Assembly (NCBI RefSeq): GCF_037975245.1
Contig: NC_092561.1
Span: 13,327,001-13,391,000 of the forward strand
DNA: 64,000 nt
Reading direction: 5' to 3'
From: Apostichopus japonicus
Lineage: Eukaryota > Echinodermata > Holothuroidea > Aspidochirotida > Stichopodidae
This document shows, one piece after another, positions 46,603 to 58,445 of this stretch (the first letter of the stretch is position 1; the number at the start of each line of letters is the position of its first letter). Below the pieces are notes generated by a model. It was given only the letters and a program-made list of their open reading frames with translations. It made no database searches and was not told the origin of the DNA. Made by a program: the position numbers and the translations under genes.

Positions 46603-46879
46603 TTGTACTCAAGAGATAAACGATTCTGCCATAGTTTGCGTTTTAATGTAGTAACTATTATTTATGAAGGACAATGTCTTACTCAAATATGAGACGTAAT
46701 TGGAAGCCTACCATCAGTGGAGAAGAATCGCCCATTATTATTGGCCAGAATTGCCCTTCGTATCTGCTACGTAAGCTATGACGTCATAACATATCATACA
46801 CCATTCTTAATGCGGCGGATGGCATCCATTTCCCCGGTTCACTCAATTCAAATAGAGGTTTAATGTAGAGTGCATGGGC

Positions 46880-46988
46880 TGGATGGTAAGGTGCTGTGTG
46901 GCTCAAGGGTCTAACCATATACCATGGAAGCGATTCTAAAAGCGAACTTGGTCTGGCATGAGAAGATTCGAGACCGGTATGGTCGATA

Positions 46989-46992
<4 letters not shown>
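46880..46992 (+). mobile_element. tRNA-derived SINE fragment (family B)
   Basis: A box TGGCTCAAGGGTC at 46911, B box GATTCGAGACC at about 46966-46976, followed by GGTATGGTCGATAAG and a (TA)n tail. The two pol III boxes have correct order and plausible spacing. Confidence 0.55.

Positions 46993-47055
<63 letters not shown>
46992..47055. repeat. (TA)n microsatellite
   Basis: About 63 bp TA run directly behind the SINE-like head, possibly its tail. Confidence 0.93.
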
Positions 47056-47059
<4 letters not shown>

Positions 47060-49155
47060 TCTCAAGTTCGATAAAAGTTAATCTATTTGTTACTTTGACA
47101 TGTTTAAACAAGTTATCCAGTGAAACTCCCTTTATAATGCGTTAGAGAAATAATGTTTCATATTGTAGCTGGACCTGATCAACAAGCTAGGAAAGTTTGG
47201 CGACGATTAACAAGGAAGGTCTGTAATCATATGGAATGTTTTTTGGCTTCATCTGCCTTTTATTATGCAAATATTAATAAAAAGTAAATGTAAATATGTT
47301 TGCTTTAAATTGATGATATTTTCGTTAGGCATAGTTAAACTGATGCAAGAAGCAAAGGACACACAGACTTAAAACTACCAAGAGCATATGATCATTTCAT
47401 GACAACTCTATTGCTGTTGATTTTGGAAGTTAACTCTAAATAATTCATGACTTGGTGGAACTAGGAGACAAACAATGAGAACACCAAGACACATGATAAC
47501 CACATTACATAGTTTTAAATATTGTTGAAGTTATTCTGAACATTCACCATATCATCACACTACTAGCTAATGTAACGCTCAGTCTCTAACTTTTAACTTG
47601 GAAGACATTCATTAGGAATATAACAGAAATATCCGTATAATCACGAGAAAGTCCCTGCCACACAAGTCTCACCTTTGTAAGATAGTGAGTGGGATCCTAT
47701 GCTTTGTTGTTGCGCAAAATGACGTTGTGCCGCCAAGTCCCACCCCATCCCCATTTCCAAACACCAGAGTTGAAAACACGTCACTTTTTCTATATTTAGT
47801 CACGACATCCCTGACTCGAGTGCAGCCATTGTCTCGCGTCACCGCCTTATCTCTGTAGGGAAACAATTCACACACTGTTTTGAGCCATTTCACTTTTAAG
47901 CTTGAGTTACTCGATTCATGACTATGTGTTGCACAACACTGCCCTGAGATATCTCCCCCTCTGCCATTTTCCCGCGTGCTTCTGTTTCACTAAACCTGTG
48001 AGTCTTACGAGGTTAGGTTTGGGATGTGTGGTTGGATTGCATTTTCTGTTGGGGTGGGAATGCGAGATGTGCAGATTTAAGACCTATTGATTCCATTAAC
48101 AAACAATTTCATCAAGTTTTTAGGAGAAAATCAGCCTGCGGTGGTTTCATCCTTCCAAAGTCGTCATGAGACTAAGCTTCATTCTTTTCTCAACTAAATT
48201 AATAAACCGTTATAAATTGGATCTGGACATTACAATAATCCCTGATAGCCGAAGGATGAGACTATTGTATGGTGCTACAAACCGATATCGTCTTATCATT
48301 TATTTAATGATTGCTCTCTTGTACACTGTAAATACTTTTATTGCGAGAGTGTAATAATCTTTGCGAGGAATATAATAAAGTTGAACAAAAATCAAGATAG
48401 ACGAATGTATTACGGATATGTTCAACTCTCTTTAGGTTCCTAATAACAAAAGTGTACGTATTTCAACTCCTTACAGTATTTTCATTTGTCGGTAGTGTTC
48501 CGGGGGAGGTGCACGGGGGGGGGGGGGCGTGGTAGCATTTTGTGTATAACTAAAACATTAACATTTATATATAATGTTTGGAGCCTAGTAAGGCATGAGT
48601 AATTAACAGCTGTCCACTGTCGAGAAGAAATATGTAATATATTTGAACTTTTGAGTAAGTATAACCTTGTAAGCCAGCAAACATCATTGAAAATGCTCAC
48701 CCACCCCCCCCCCCCCCAATCACACACATACACACACACATGCATCCAACTCTCTCTCTCTCCAAAGCTGTTTTATACTAAGCAGCCGCAGTTTCGTCTT
48801 CGATCTTGTTGTGTATGATTAATGCATTTGCATGGATTGGTTAATACGACGTTCATAATTATGACAAGCTGGGTTTTACTATGATGACAGTAATATGCCG
48901 TGCAGGGTTAGAGTATATACACGAATTGGAGAGTGCTGTGAGAAGGTATATACTCTATAGTCGAATAATTAATAAACACAATAGACTTTACAGAAAGTCC
49001 ATAGAAATAGTCTGTGCTCGGGGAAGCGGTTTACTTGAAGATTCGAAGAGCTTGACCAAGAGAATGGTCTACCTCACACTAGTCACTGTTTCCATGCACG
49101 TGAATAGAGCAGGCCTTAAAACGATGCCGCCCCCGCCCCCATAGTTATGTAAATC
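47056..49155. other. No gene seen
   Basis: Includes poly-G (48517-48529), poly-C (48702-48717) with a short (CA)n, and otherwise plain AT-rich sequence. Confidence 0.45.
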
Positions 49156-49430
49156 AGTATCAGTTATTTTTACGACGCTTAAACGACCACACTTGTGGGA
49201 GAAACCCGCAAGAACTTATGGATTACAACTTACACGTTCGGTGGCTTCCAATTCAACATTTGATCTCAAATTTGGAATATTTTCAATTAAGAAAGTCATT
49301 TCAGATGGGAAACCGTAGATTGCACTTGGATGAAAAACCCAACCTACTATGACCCGGCCGGGATCTAATCAGGAACCTTCTGATTGCCGCCGCCTATATC
49401 CAATCGGCCCCAGCACCGGCCCCAGCATCG
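49156..49430 (-). mobile_element. tRNA-derived SINE family A, near full-length copy
   Basis: Minus-strand copy of the 20.6 kb element. Body 49156-49340 (complement of GTCGTTTAAGCGTCG and CATTTCAGATGGGAAACCG); tRNA-like head at about 49345-49430 containing the complement of CCGGCCGGGTCATAG and a GGGGCCGATTGG A-box region. Lacks a long ATT tail. Confidence 0.8.
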
Positions 49431-49694
49431 GTAAATGATTACATTTGATGGTGGAAACCAGATAAACCAAATTAATTAAGATATTATCATAAATAATTGC
49501 ATTAACATAACTTAACAAAAAACCATTAAACACAAATCTTGCGTTTACCTCGACAGTCATCCATGATTCTCGAATCTTAGAGATACCTTAAAGACGTTTG
49601 TAAGTTCAACCTAGTATGTAAAACAGTATTCGATGTCACAACACAGTGAAAACGTATTTTGCAAGCTGAACGCCGTGACGTTTTTTTGGTTATA

Positions 49695-49880
49695 TGTAGA
49701 AAGAATTAAGTGTTGACTTTGTAATTAACTTTCTTCCAAGAAGTGGATATTCAATATGATACAATAGAACTCAAACAATATTGATTGCTATAAAAGAGTA
49801 CATAAAACGTTACCCGTGTTATGCAATGTACACACTATTGAACCAAGGACCATTTACGCAACGACGGCACGTTTTATTGG
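49695..49880. repeat. Diverged copy of receptor upstream region (39925-40110)
   Basis: Shared blocks include GAAAGAATT[GA]AGTGTTGACTTTG, AATTAACT and GTAAATAAAACGTT/GTACATAAAACGTT with CAATGTACA. Order and orientation are kept. Confidence 0.65.
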
Positions 49881-51918
49881 TTTTATATTGTCCCAGCACA
49901 GACAAGTGACGAGTGACAAAATTAAAAACAAAATTCTTGTGTACTTTCGTGTAGATGCGAACGAAGTTTCTAGAATGTTTAATATACATAGATGAATTTC
50001 AAAAGGGGATTTATGTCACCAAATCATTGTCGTTATTGGTGGAATTGTCAACATTATTTGGGTAACTTCTCTTTTCCGTGTCAGGTATGGTGGGAATTTG
50101 TGTAGTTTGAAAGGATAAAGAAGAACGATTGCTGATATTTCCCATTCAATGAGTGTTTCATGGTCATGTATGTTTAAGTGTGATAAATGGCATCATTTTG
50201 CAAGGTCGTGTTTGGCTTCTGGAGGTCAGATCACATTTTAACGTTATCAACATCATATGGTTGATTTTTGTGTTAATTGGAAATTAACTAAATATGAACA
50301 GATCATTTTATGTGAAGAAATTTCTGCTAATGCTGCAGGTAAAGTTGTATTGTTGTCAAATTTTGCAACCAGACAGTTGATTACGTTGGAGCTTTCACAC
50401 ATCTTCTACCTCTACATGTTGAGGGAGTGCGGTCAAAAGTCTTAAACTTAACCAAATGCTTTTTGAACATGCACTTTCTCAGAAAGTACAAAAGTAAATC
50501 ACTTAAATTTTCATAGGCATGCATCTTTTAAAGATATTACGTTTTGTTTATGTTTTTGTTATTGTAGAAAGTTTTTTTGTTCTGTGTTGAAATATGTTGA
50601 AAGAAAAGGTTCAATTCATCGCACATTCTAAATTATTTGTGTTGTCATTGCTTTTTGCTCTCTTTTAAATGTACCTTTCTGCTGTGAGGGATTCAAACTT
50701 GCATCCAAATATTTTTTACCTAATTACTAGATCATAATTAACTTAAAACATGTGTAAAATATTCACTGAATGGGTGCTATGAAAAATATTCTGGAAAATT
50801 TACATAACAATGTTGTACTTGCGTTACATACTCATCATATAAAACTTTACAAAACAAGCAGTTAAGTAATTTTTACTTAAATGTTTTAGTGTTCTTAATT
50901 CACATGAAAATTAAGTAACATTTTACTTAAACTGTGTAAAACGTTTTCTGAGTGTATCAGGTTGCTAGATAAAATTGCTTTGTGAAATTGTCTAAAATAA
51001 AATCACATTGATATGGTAAATAATAAATCTTTTTATTTTCAGCGTTAACTTTTCCTGTCGATAGTTCATCCCTCTAAAAGGAAACGACCTTATAGTAATT
51101 CGAAACAGTTGTCCGTAGCTGATAACTTGCATCTTTATGTCGTGAAGATGTCCTTAATTTATACAGATGAATTCATTATACTTGGCATGTTGTTCTTTTG
51201 ATCGCTATGATTCTGGAGTTGCAATTATTAACGCAAATCACCTCGCATCTTTTTAACATCAGAGGATATAGAACTGGTTCAGTTTATACATTACTGTCTT
51301 CCAGCACAACACTGAAATTATACCAATGAAAAATCAAATTAGCACATAACATTTAACTGATCATATGCCAGCTCTTGTTAAAAGCTTTTAACTGTAAAAA
51401 ATCGACAACTTGTATTTACTTAACACATCCAAGCAAGCGGCGTGACCTTGTGGTGTCTTTTATATAATCACATGAGAACATTACGTTCGGCTTTCGCAAG
51501 CAATAAAGTTTGGATTACAAACATAGTTTTGCGATAATCAACGGACGGGTGTTATGTTATGTTATCGGATTCCGTCAATAGAAGGGAAATGACCAAAAAA
51601 GTTGTGAAAGGATTACTAATTAATACATCAATAGACACACTCGTTAACTGATTGATTTTAATGAGACATTGAAAGCTTGAATGTGCATATAATGGTGATC
51701 TATTATCGGTTAGTATAATGGTTAGTACGTTTAAAGTTAGTTTCAATTTGTGAAAATTATCCCTCTTTGCTTATAAGATTTGAATTGTAATGGTGATTTT
51801 CCGTCTTCAAATATTCGATTTTGTTCCCGATATTACTAACAGCATGAAAAATCAAAATCAAACAAAAACTGTCAGTAAACTGCTTATCCACTAAAGAGTC
51901 TGTGTAAGAGAATGTGTG
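49881..51918. other. Sequence present only in the downstream receptor duplicate; no gene seen
   Basis: About 2.3 kb lies between the two blocks that are close together at 40.1-40.3 kb. 50770-50960 has a low-complexity AAGTAA[TC]/TTTTACTTAA pattern resembling a small repeat. Confidence 0.35.
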
Positions 51919-52000
51919 AAAGTAAGTGGGCCTGACGTTTTGATCCTAGCAGGATCTTCTTAGATCCTGCTAGGATCAAACGTCAGACCCACTTACTTTT
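51919..52000. repeat. 82 bp palindrome built from Penelope terminal sequence
   Basis: Left arm AAAGTAAGTGGG..GACGTTTTGATCC and right arm its complement, with a few-base spacer. Each arm matches the terminal motif of the 31.3 kb Penelope element, but GAAAC is altered to AAAAC in the left arm (as AAAC in the right). Confidence 0.85.
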
Positions 52001-52254
52001 ACCCTGCATGAATAATCATATATATATATAAATACAGATACATATCTTTCAATAACGTTGCATTTTGTAAGTTAGGACACAACCTGCGTATATGTTATGA
52101 AGATATGATGAAGAATTGGCCTCAATTAGCTAAGTATAATATCTCTACGTTTCTTAGACTGAAAACTGAAAGTTGAAACACGACGTTATAGAGTCACAGG
52201 TGCTTAAATGCTTACGATTTGTAGCATCTGACTTTATGAAGTTATTTCTTCAGT

Positions 52255-52818
52255 TAAGGGTGGTATCTGCATACATTACTACTACAATTCTGAAGTGTTT
52301 ACTTATAGCTAGTGCCTAGCATTGATGTCAGTAACGCTGTTGTTTAATTTTACCATGAAAGTGTGAAATGAACAAGTAAATAGGTAAAAGACATGGCAAC
52401 CATCTGTCATGACTTTTGAAGCAGAATTTCCCCAAAACAGTTCAAGAGTTCCACTGAAGCATCTACACATTATAATGTAAAGTAATGATTGAGTTTGGTT
52501 CCCCTTTAACTGGATTCCTCCGATGTGTAAACAATAAGTAGGCCAGACGTTTTGATCCTAGCAGGATCTTCTTCAGAGGCTGAATAATGCCTCTGAAGAA
52601 GATCCTGCTAGGATCAAAACGTCGGGCCCACTTACTTTTACACATGCTCTTATACATTCTCTTTAGTTGGTAAGGAGTTTCTTTGAAATTTTTTATTGTA
52701 TTCTTTGTTTATCTTTTTACTCCCTATCAAGTAGTCATGTATCGTTGCATTGAGACTGAAGTCTACACACACGCATACAATGATTAACCTTAGTCAGCAA
52801 GGTAATATATTACATAAC
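52255..52818. repeat. Diverged copy of receptor 5' flank (about 40300-40700)
   Basis: TAGCTAGTGC, GTGTGAAATGAA/GTCTGAAACGAA, CCCAAAACAGT[TG]CAAGAG and CC[CT]TT[GA]AACTGG occur in the same order as upstream of the intact gene. The 119 bp palindrome interrupts it. Confidence 0.7.
52525..52643. repeat. 119 bp palindrome built from Penelope terminal sequence
   Basis: Inverted arms GTGTAAA..TAAGTAGGCC..GATCTTCTTCAGAGGC and complement, 8-base spacer TGAATAAT. Arms include the CTCTGAAGAAG part missing from the 51.9 kb palindrome and again read AAAAC instead of GAAAC. Confidence 0.88.
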
Positions 52819-52825
52819 TCCCGGT

Positions 52826-55502
52826 GGCGATTTTTTTCCCAAACAGGTTTGCAATTGCGTGTAAATAGGCGCTCATGATTGGTCGGAAAAGTTACGTCAT
52901 CACGATAGAAACTTTCACTTCCAGATAACCAAAATGTCTGCATCCATTCGTTGCAACGAAGATATACCCGTTCAAAATTGCCCGAAGCGTTTCGTTGTAG
53001 TTGTGTTTGGAATTGGTTTAGACACATTGAGCACACTAGTGTGTTATGATCATCTTCTTTGATCGAAGTTTTCTGTGAAGGCATTTAGTCGATAACAATG
53101 CACAGTGAAATGTTCGTACAGGGTACATCACACGTGCGCTGGTGGCCTATATGTATTATGACTGTGTACACAGTGCAGTGACGGAAAAATATACTGTAGC
53201 ATGGTGGGCTCATAATTGACGCATTTAATTAAGGATTTGATCAAAGATGTATATCAAGGAAAAATCCAAATCATTCAACTCTATGTGTTTTTCATATGTG
53301 TAGTTCCTCAGAAATGTTATGATCCCAAAATATTTAAGGTTCTGTGCTTATGCAAAGTACAATTGAGCAGAGTTTGACCACAAAATGTCTGCCGTGTCAA
53401 GTTCTTTCATACCCCTAAATTGACACATTCGTGGATTAGCTAACTGTATTCCAGGCCTTAGTATACATCCATTGATTTAGATGTTGTTTGCTATGTTCTG
53501 AGCCTCTAAGCGCAGACAGGTCAGGTCCCAGAGAGTAGTCTTATCATATTGAGGTAACAGGGGCGTATCCAGGATTTTCCAATAGGGGGGCGTCAGGCAT
53601 GAATGATCGCCGTCCTGGGGGATGGGTCTAAGGGGAGGGGTGGACAATTTTTGCTTTCGAAGAAGGGCTGAAATGCAAAATGGTGCCATATATGATCCAT
53701 TTTTCGACCTTAATAATAAGCAACATTTCCAGTAAAAATGGACACAAAATGCACAATTTAGTATGGCTGGCATGTCACTTAGTGTTTGTAAAACTTGTGA
53801 CCGACTGGGAAATCTGGTGATTGCCAAGTTTCACCATCAAAGCCTTTAAGAAATTTATGAATTTTACTTTAGTTTATCAATGATTTACAACATGAAGTTG
53901 AAGTTGAAGGCATTGAGGCGGTCTTCTAACATGGTACTGCGAAGCTTCGTCTTGACTTCTGCTTGCTCATTTTTCAAATGTTCACCATCATCTTTGTTGA
54001 ACGTAAAATTAAACAGTCGAATAAACGTGGCTTGATAAACGGTTGAAACTTCGAACCGGAACGGAAACACTCACCAGCGCATCGTGCATAAAGGTGACTG
54101 ACTGATTTCTTTCCCTACAAAGATGGGGGCATTGAGTAATAAACCGCTGCAGTTAAGGTTTAGCCACATTCTGATAAAAAAAATCTGTGACATTATAGGT
54201 ATTCTTTTAATGTCAATTATCAAAAAATAATTTAACGTATTTAACTATTATCTGGAAAAAATGTACAAAAATTGTTTAAGTATGACTTAAATATTTATAA
54301 CATAGGCATAATGAATGCTTTTATCTGCAAGATATTTAAAATCTTGTGTTCAGTGTTGTTTGCAAAAAAAGGGGTTTTGACGCGAGCGGTCGTTGCCTAA
54401 AAATTAAATACTATAATACTATACGTCTTATCGTGTTAGCAAAGTATGATTAGTAATTTGAAAATCGAGGTCAAGAAAAATTGTACACAAAAAATTTGAG
54501 GCATAAAAGGTCAGCAGAAATAAATTTCGTGAATGGACAAGTCAAAATTTTTGCCTAGATAGAGTAACCTCACGTGTTATGCACGGAGCTATTATGGGCT
54601 TCCCTGAGGCAGCCCAGAGGCCTTATACACGCCCTGCGCTACGCGATAATACAAACACAATTACCATCTGTGTTTCTAAAACTATTATGCCGCCGAACTT
54701 CGCCAGAACCTTTTTTTTTGGCAAACAAAAAATAAAGCATACGGGAAGGGGGGGGGGGGGGTTGAGCGATCACCGACATCTCACATAAAGGTCGCCATCA
54801 ATTTTTTTTTTTGCTAAACTTTTTTTTTTTGGTGACGGCCAATAGGGGGGCGCGCCTGTTGCGCCCCCCCCCCCTGGATACGCCTCTGAGGTAATGTTGG
54901 TTATTTTTAGGATGTAAGATTTCCAAATGCCCAAAAAACGTGCAAAACTGGGGGGAGGGTGTTATAAGCTTAAAAAATACCACAATTTGGTCGGCAAATA
55001 GCTGTAATGGATTCAAACTCATGAAAATGTAATTCTGCTTGACTGCAAAAAGTTTAGGTGGCCTGCTGTATCGTTGCTAGTCATAATTGAAGGTGCGTCA
55101 ATTACGGAGGTGCGTCAAATGTTAAGCCTTGACTATACACTAAACTGTTTGCGTATATTCATTCAAGACTCGTGAAGTTGTTTTTAGTGTAGGCCTACCC
55201 ATTCCACGAAACGAATTCCGATTGCAGTAGAACGGCTCACAAATCTTGAATAACGTAAACACAAACCCAATATAATGTAGCGTATGTATCATAAGTAAGG
55301 TCAACATGTGATTCAAGCATTAAATGTAAAATTAGGGCGTTTGATAGGAAACCCCGTAACTAGACTTAATTAAGTGTCAGTGTGTAACTCAGTGCATGTC
55401 TTCGAACTTCGAAGCGATGCCCATTATTGATGCTTACGTCACGAGCAATCTGATTGGCGGAAAACTCCGTAATTGCAAACCTGTTTGGGAAAAAAAATCG
55501 CC
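52826..55502. mobile_element. 2,677 bp DNA transposon with ~32 bp TIRs and 7 bp target duplication
   Basis: Left end GGCGATTTTTTTCCC then AAACAGGTTTGCAATT; right end is the complement with one extra T in the run. TCCCGGT flanks both sides exactly (52819-52825, 55503-55509). Removing element plus one TCCCGGT recreates a sequence collinear with the intact locus at 40.68-40.73 kb. No convincing transposase: a 96-codon frame at 52794-53084 (minus) with a C-x2-C runs into the left TIR and is unclassified. Superfamily open; a 7 bp duplication does not fit hAT (8) or CACTA (2-4). Confidence 0.85.
53558..54888. mobile_element. hAT-like non-autonomous element nested in the 2,677 bp element
   Basis: Left end CAGGGGCGTATCC at 53558; right end is the complement of CAGAGGCGTATCC ending at 54888. 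AGGTAA flanks both sides (53552-53557, 54889-54894); read as TGAGGTAA the duplication would be 8 bp, overlapping the end by two bases. CAGGGGCG-type ends are typical hAT. Runs of G near both inner ends. No transposase frame. Confidence 0.7.
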
Positions 55503-55600
55503 TCCCGGTGACCACTGAGGTTATTGCTTTGTAATTCTCTGAACACCTAGGAAACAGGTGACATTCGTTTTTACTCTAAAGTGGATATTCTAACAAGGAT
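55503..55600 (+). pseudogene. Decayed receptor exon 1 of the downstream duplicate
   Basis: ATTGCTTTGTAATTCTCTGAA, then TTTTACTCTAAAGTGGATATTC, aligns with ATTGCTTTGTCATTCTCTGAA and TTTTACCTTAAAATGGACATTC at the intact start. The initiator ATG is GTG (about 55583), and similarity ends after CTAAC. No later receptor exons follow. Confidence 0.7.
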
Positions 55601-55931
55601 ATAAAACAGAGTGGGACCACTGACACAACAGCTATGTTCAGCTCTAATTAGCCTTCCAGTAATGGAATTGTAACATCTTTTAATTATTGCTTATATTAAT
55701 ATGTGACGTTTTTTGCTTTCTTGTGATTTGTTCTGCGCCTTTAACTACAGCATATACAAATATATATGATATCTGAAGTTAATTAGTATCCTCTGAATAG
55801 TATCATTATAATTAGTATCAATTTAAAAAAATCAACCCAAGATATCTGTAACAGTTGTACTCGTGGAGTTAATCTTGAAACCAAGCAACCATGAATCCAA
55901 ATTAAAACCCCTACCCACTTGTGTGTGTCTA
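55601..55931. other. No gene seen
   Basis: AT-rich spacer between the receptor relic and the minus-strand tail exon. Confidence 0.5.
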
Positions 55932-56222
55932 TTATTTTATTTCTAAATATTCAGGAATCTGTGTTAAGTTCTTATCGTACTCAGCAGACGCAAATTCTTC
56001 ATGCACTGTGATAGTTGTCGTATATTGCGTTGGGTCGTAACTACTGCTGAAAAATTCCGATTTGTTTACAATGTTTATGGTTCTTCGTATCGATGGAAGG
56101 GGTCGATTCACATTATTACTAGAATTAATAAGTCCTTCGGATGTTGGTAAGCCCTCTCTAGAACGCAACACCAATCCAATAACAACAACAGTAATTGTTA
56201 CCAGTAAGAGAAAGCCCAAGTT
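55932..56222 (-). CDS. Last exon of a single-pass membrane protein (TM segment plus cytoplasmic tail)
   Basis: Acceptor ccattag ends at 56223; the frame opens N-L-G-F-L-L-L-V-T-I-T-V-V-V-I-G-L-V-L, a clear membrane helix, followed by R-S-R-E (positive inside). A 75-residue tail with Tyr motifs (SSSYDPTQYTTT, AEYDKNL, PEYLEIK) runs to TAA at 55932-55934. Tyr-rich short tails occur in adhesion and scavenger-type receptors. The exons before it were not joined with certainty; the HYR-like segment at 56.74-56.89 kb is on the same strand. Confidence 0.55.
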   Translation of the reverse strand, partial: NLGFLLLVTITVVVIGLVLRSREGLPTSEGLINSSNNVNRPLPSIRRTINIVNKSEFFSSSYDPTQYTTTITVHEEFASAEYDKNLTQIPEYLEIK

Positions 56223-56736
56223 CTAATGGCCTTGACGCTGTTTGAAAGAAGAGTGGCCAAAGAGCTGATTTAATAGTACAGATCTGAGAGATCTAATAGT
56301 TATTCGATAAATTCATTTTAATCCATCGAACGAAATAACATGAAAATAAAAATACGCAAAGAGCTCTACAAGTTTCCGGTTGTTTTTCCGTTATTAATTC
56401 TTATGTTCCAGTCGAATTAATAACGGAAAAACGCAGTACACCATGAACACAATATTCTATACACTATACATTTTTAACGTTCAGCCTAGTAGTTTTGATA
56501 GGTAAATACCATAACTAATTTGTTAAATTACTGAACGTGAGGAGACGATTCGTTCTGTTTGTCAAGTGTCTAACATTTTCTATTAACTTTTGTTTGATAA
56601 ATATCACCACTTCTTATGTAAGCATGTTTTTGATGTTTGATTACAGCAATGAATGACATGATTAAAAAAAACACAAAAAACTACTAATTATCCAATTGTC
56701 AATCGTTGTTACTTATTCCTATTTGTCATCATACTT

Positions 56737-56889
56737 TCATTTGGCAACTGTAACTCGAAAATCACACGAACGTCTTTGATGACCTAAAGTATTATTGCAG
56801 GAACATGAAACCTGTAACATTTGATGGTCTTTGCAAATTGTGGAAGAATGTGGCAAACATTGAGAAGCAAACGACCAACTTGTGGATTC
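56737..56889 (-). CDS. HYR-like segment, uncertain exon
   Basis: The minus frame from an AG at 56891-56890 reads E-S-T-S-W-S-F..Q-C-L-P-H-S, C-K-D-H-Q-M-L-Q-V-S-C-S-C-N-N-T-L-G-H and S-C-D-F-R-V-T-V-A-K, then TGA. V-x-[YC]...D/N..G....C-x-F-x-V-x-V is the second half of a HYR domain. The stop and lack of a good donor argue for a relic or a terminal exon. The same frame extends upstream to an ATG at 57039 with a hydrophobic start, so a 100-codon independent ORF cannot be excluded. Confidence 0.35.
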   Translation of the reverse strand, partial: ESTSWSFASQCLPHSSTICKDHQMLQVSCSCNNTLGHQRRSCDFRVTVAK

Positions 56890-57039
56890 CTTGCAGGTCA
56901 AGAGAATGTATATGATATATGTTCTTGCCGCCTTGCCGCCATGGAGGATTGAATCAATCCAATTATCTACAAGATACAATAACATTGACAGAAAGAAAGC
57001 AGCCCACCCCACCCACACTAACGCAACACAGTTTTCCAT

Positions 57040-58044
57040 GGAATCTCACAAGTAAACTTCACTTTCTATCTAACCTAGAACCTAGAACTATCTAACCTAG
57101 AACTTTGGAACTCGTTCAATTTTGTTTTTTTAGTTTTCAAAAATTTAGGTTTCAGTTTTAAATATCTTACAATGGTTACACATTATTTCAATCGTTGTTT
57201 CAACTTTAACACCACCTGTCGCAATTTATACTAAGCAACAAAATAAATATGGAATAATTATACCTATTAATCGTAATTTATTCCTAGTAATACTGTTAAT
57301 ACAAGCTGGTAATAAGTTAGTATCGTTTCACATGTTGTCATTAGTCAGGTAGTGCATTTGTTCACAGACATTGTGATCTAAATATGTTTTGTGCTTTAAA
57401 TGTTTTAATTTGGGCAGCTGTAAACAGCTGCTCTACAGAGTGTTACATGAGTGAGAATACATTTCAGTAGGAACTCTAAGCGTAAATAATTCCTGAATCT
57501 CGGAACATAAACCAGGCAAGCTATAAACCCAACTTTGAATAAAAACTTGATATATGATTTCCGGGAATGCTATAAGCAATTTGATTGGTTCACCCGACAA
57601 CCTGAAAGTGTCGTACCATAATTACGAGTTCATGCATGGGCTTGCAGACTGAATTCGTCTCTTTCAACGCCCGATAAAGCACAGATAGAAGTTTTCAACC
57701 ATCACATAATAGCTGAGGGTCTGGTCTGTCATGAAGTTTAGATTCGTAACTAGAAGAGGAGCAAGTTTAGCATACTGAACCTGATCCTTCCGTCTGCTCA
57801 CTCGAAGTAATATACATACATAATTAGAGAATTTTCTGAAATGCTTTATGTCAGCTTCAATCCTCCATATTTTCACTTTAAATTACGCTCTTTCACATAA
57901 AGGCATAAAGAAAACATGACGTAGTGACTGGAAATATGCCAAACCAATCATTGACCTAGGTCATTTAATTTTTTTTTTTTTACGGTAACCACTTTCGAAC
58001 AGCTGCCCATCATCATGTTAATCATTCTGGTATGATACCTGACA
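57040..58044. other. No gene seen
   Basis: No splice-bounded coding segment recognised. Confidence 0.45.
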
Positions 58045-58445
58045 GCAGGGGGTAGGAGGCTTCCAAAAAGTGGGGGCGGGGGGGGGCACAGCATCAGAGG
58101 GGCACTTTCTCATTCCACAACCACCACTCGTTATGACATAAGCCGATACACACCGGCCATATCACTTACATTTTTATGATGTGTTAGTATGCTATCAATA
58201 CTATTGATTGAAATAGTGTATTGTTAACCATTCTACAAAAACATATGGTATACCATTTTAAAACAACTTGTACAGACTAAAACTAAATAATTAAAATCAA
58301 ATATTAAACCGAATAAACTGGCTAAAGATATCCAAAAGACAGTTCTTCCTCAAAGGGGCACATTTTATTTGCCAGTAGGACGCATTTGCTACTTTGGAAA
58401 AAGGGATAAGGGCACGTGCCCCCAGAGCCCCCGGCTCCTACAGGT
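58045..58445. repeat. Dispersed G-rich repeat with imperfect inverted ends
   Basis: Left end GGGGGTAGGAGGCTTCC and right end, on the minus strand, GTAGGAGCCGGGGGCTCTGG are similar; interior non-coding. Target duplication not defined. Confidence 0.35.

Noticed and set aside
57664-57876. 70-codon minus-strand frame MKIWRIEADIKHF
   Set aside because: No domain, signal peptide or splice support.
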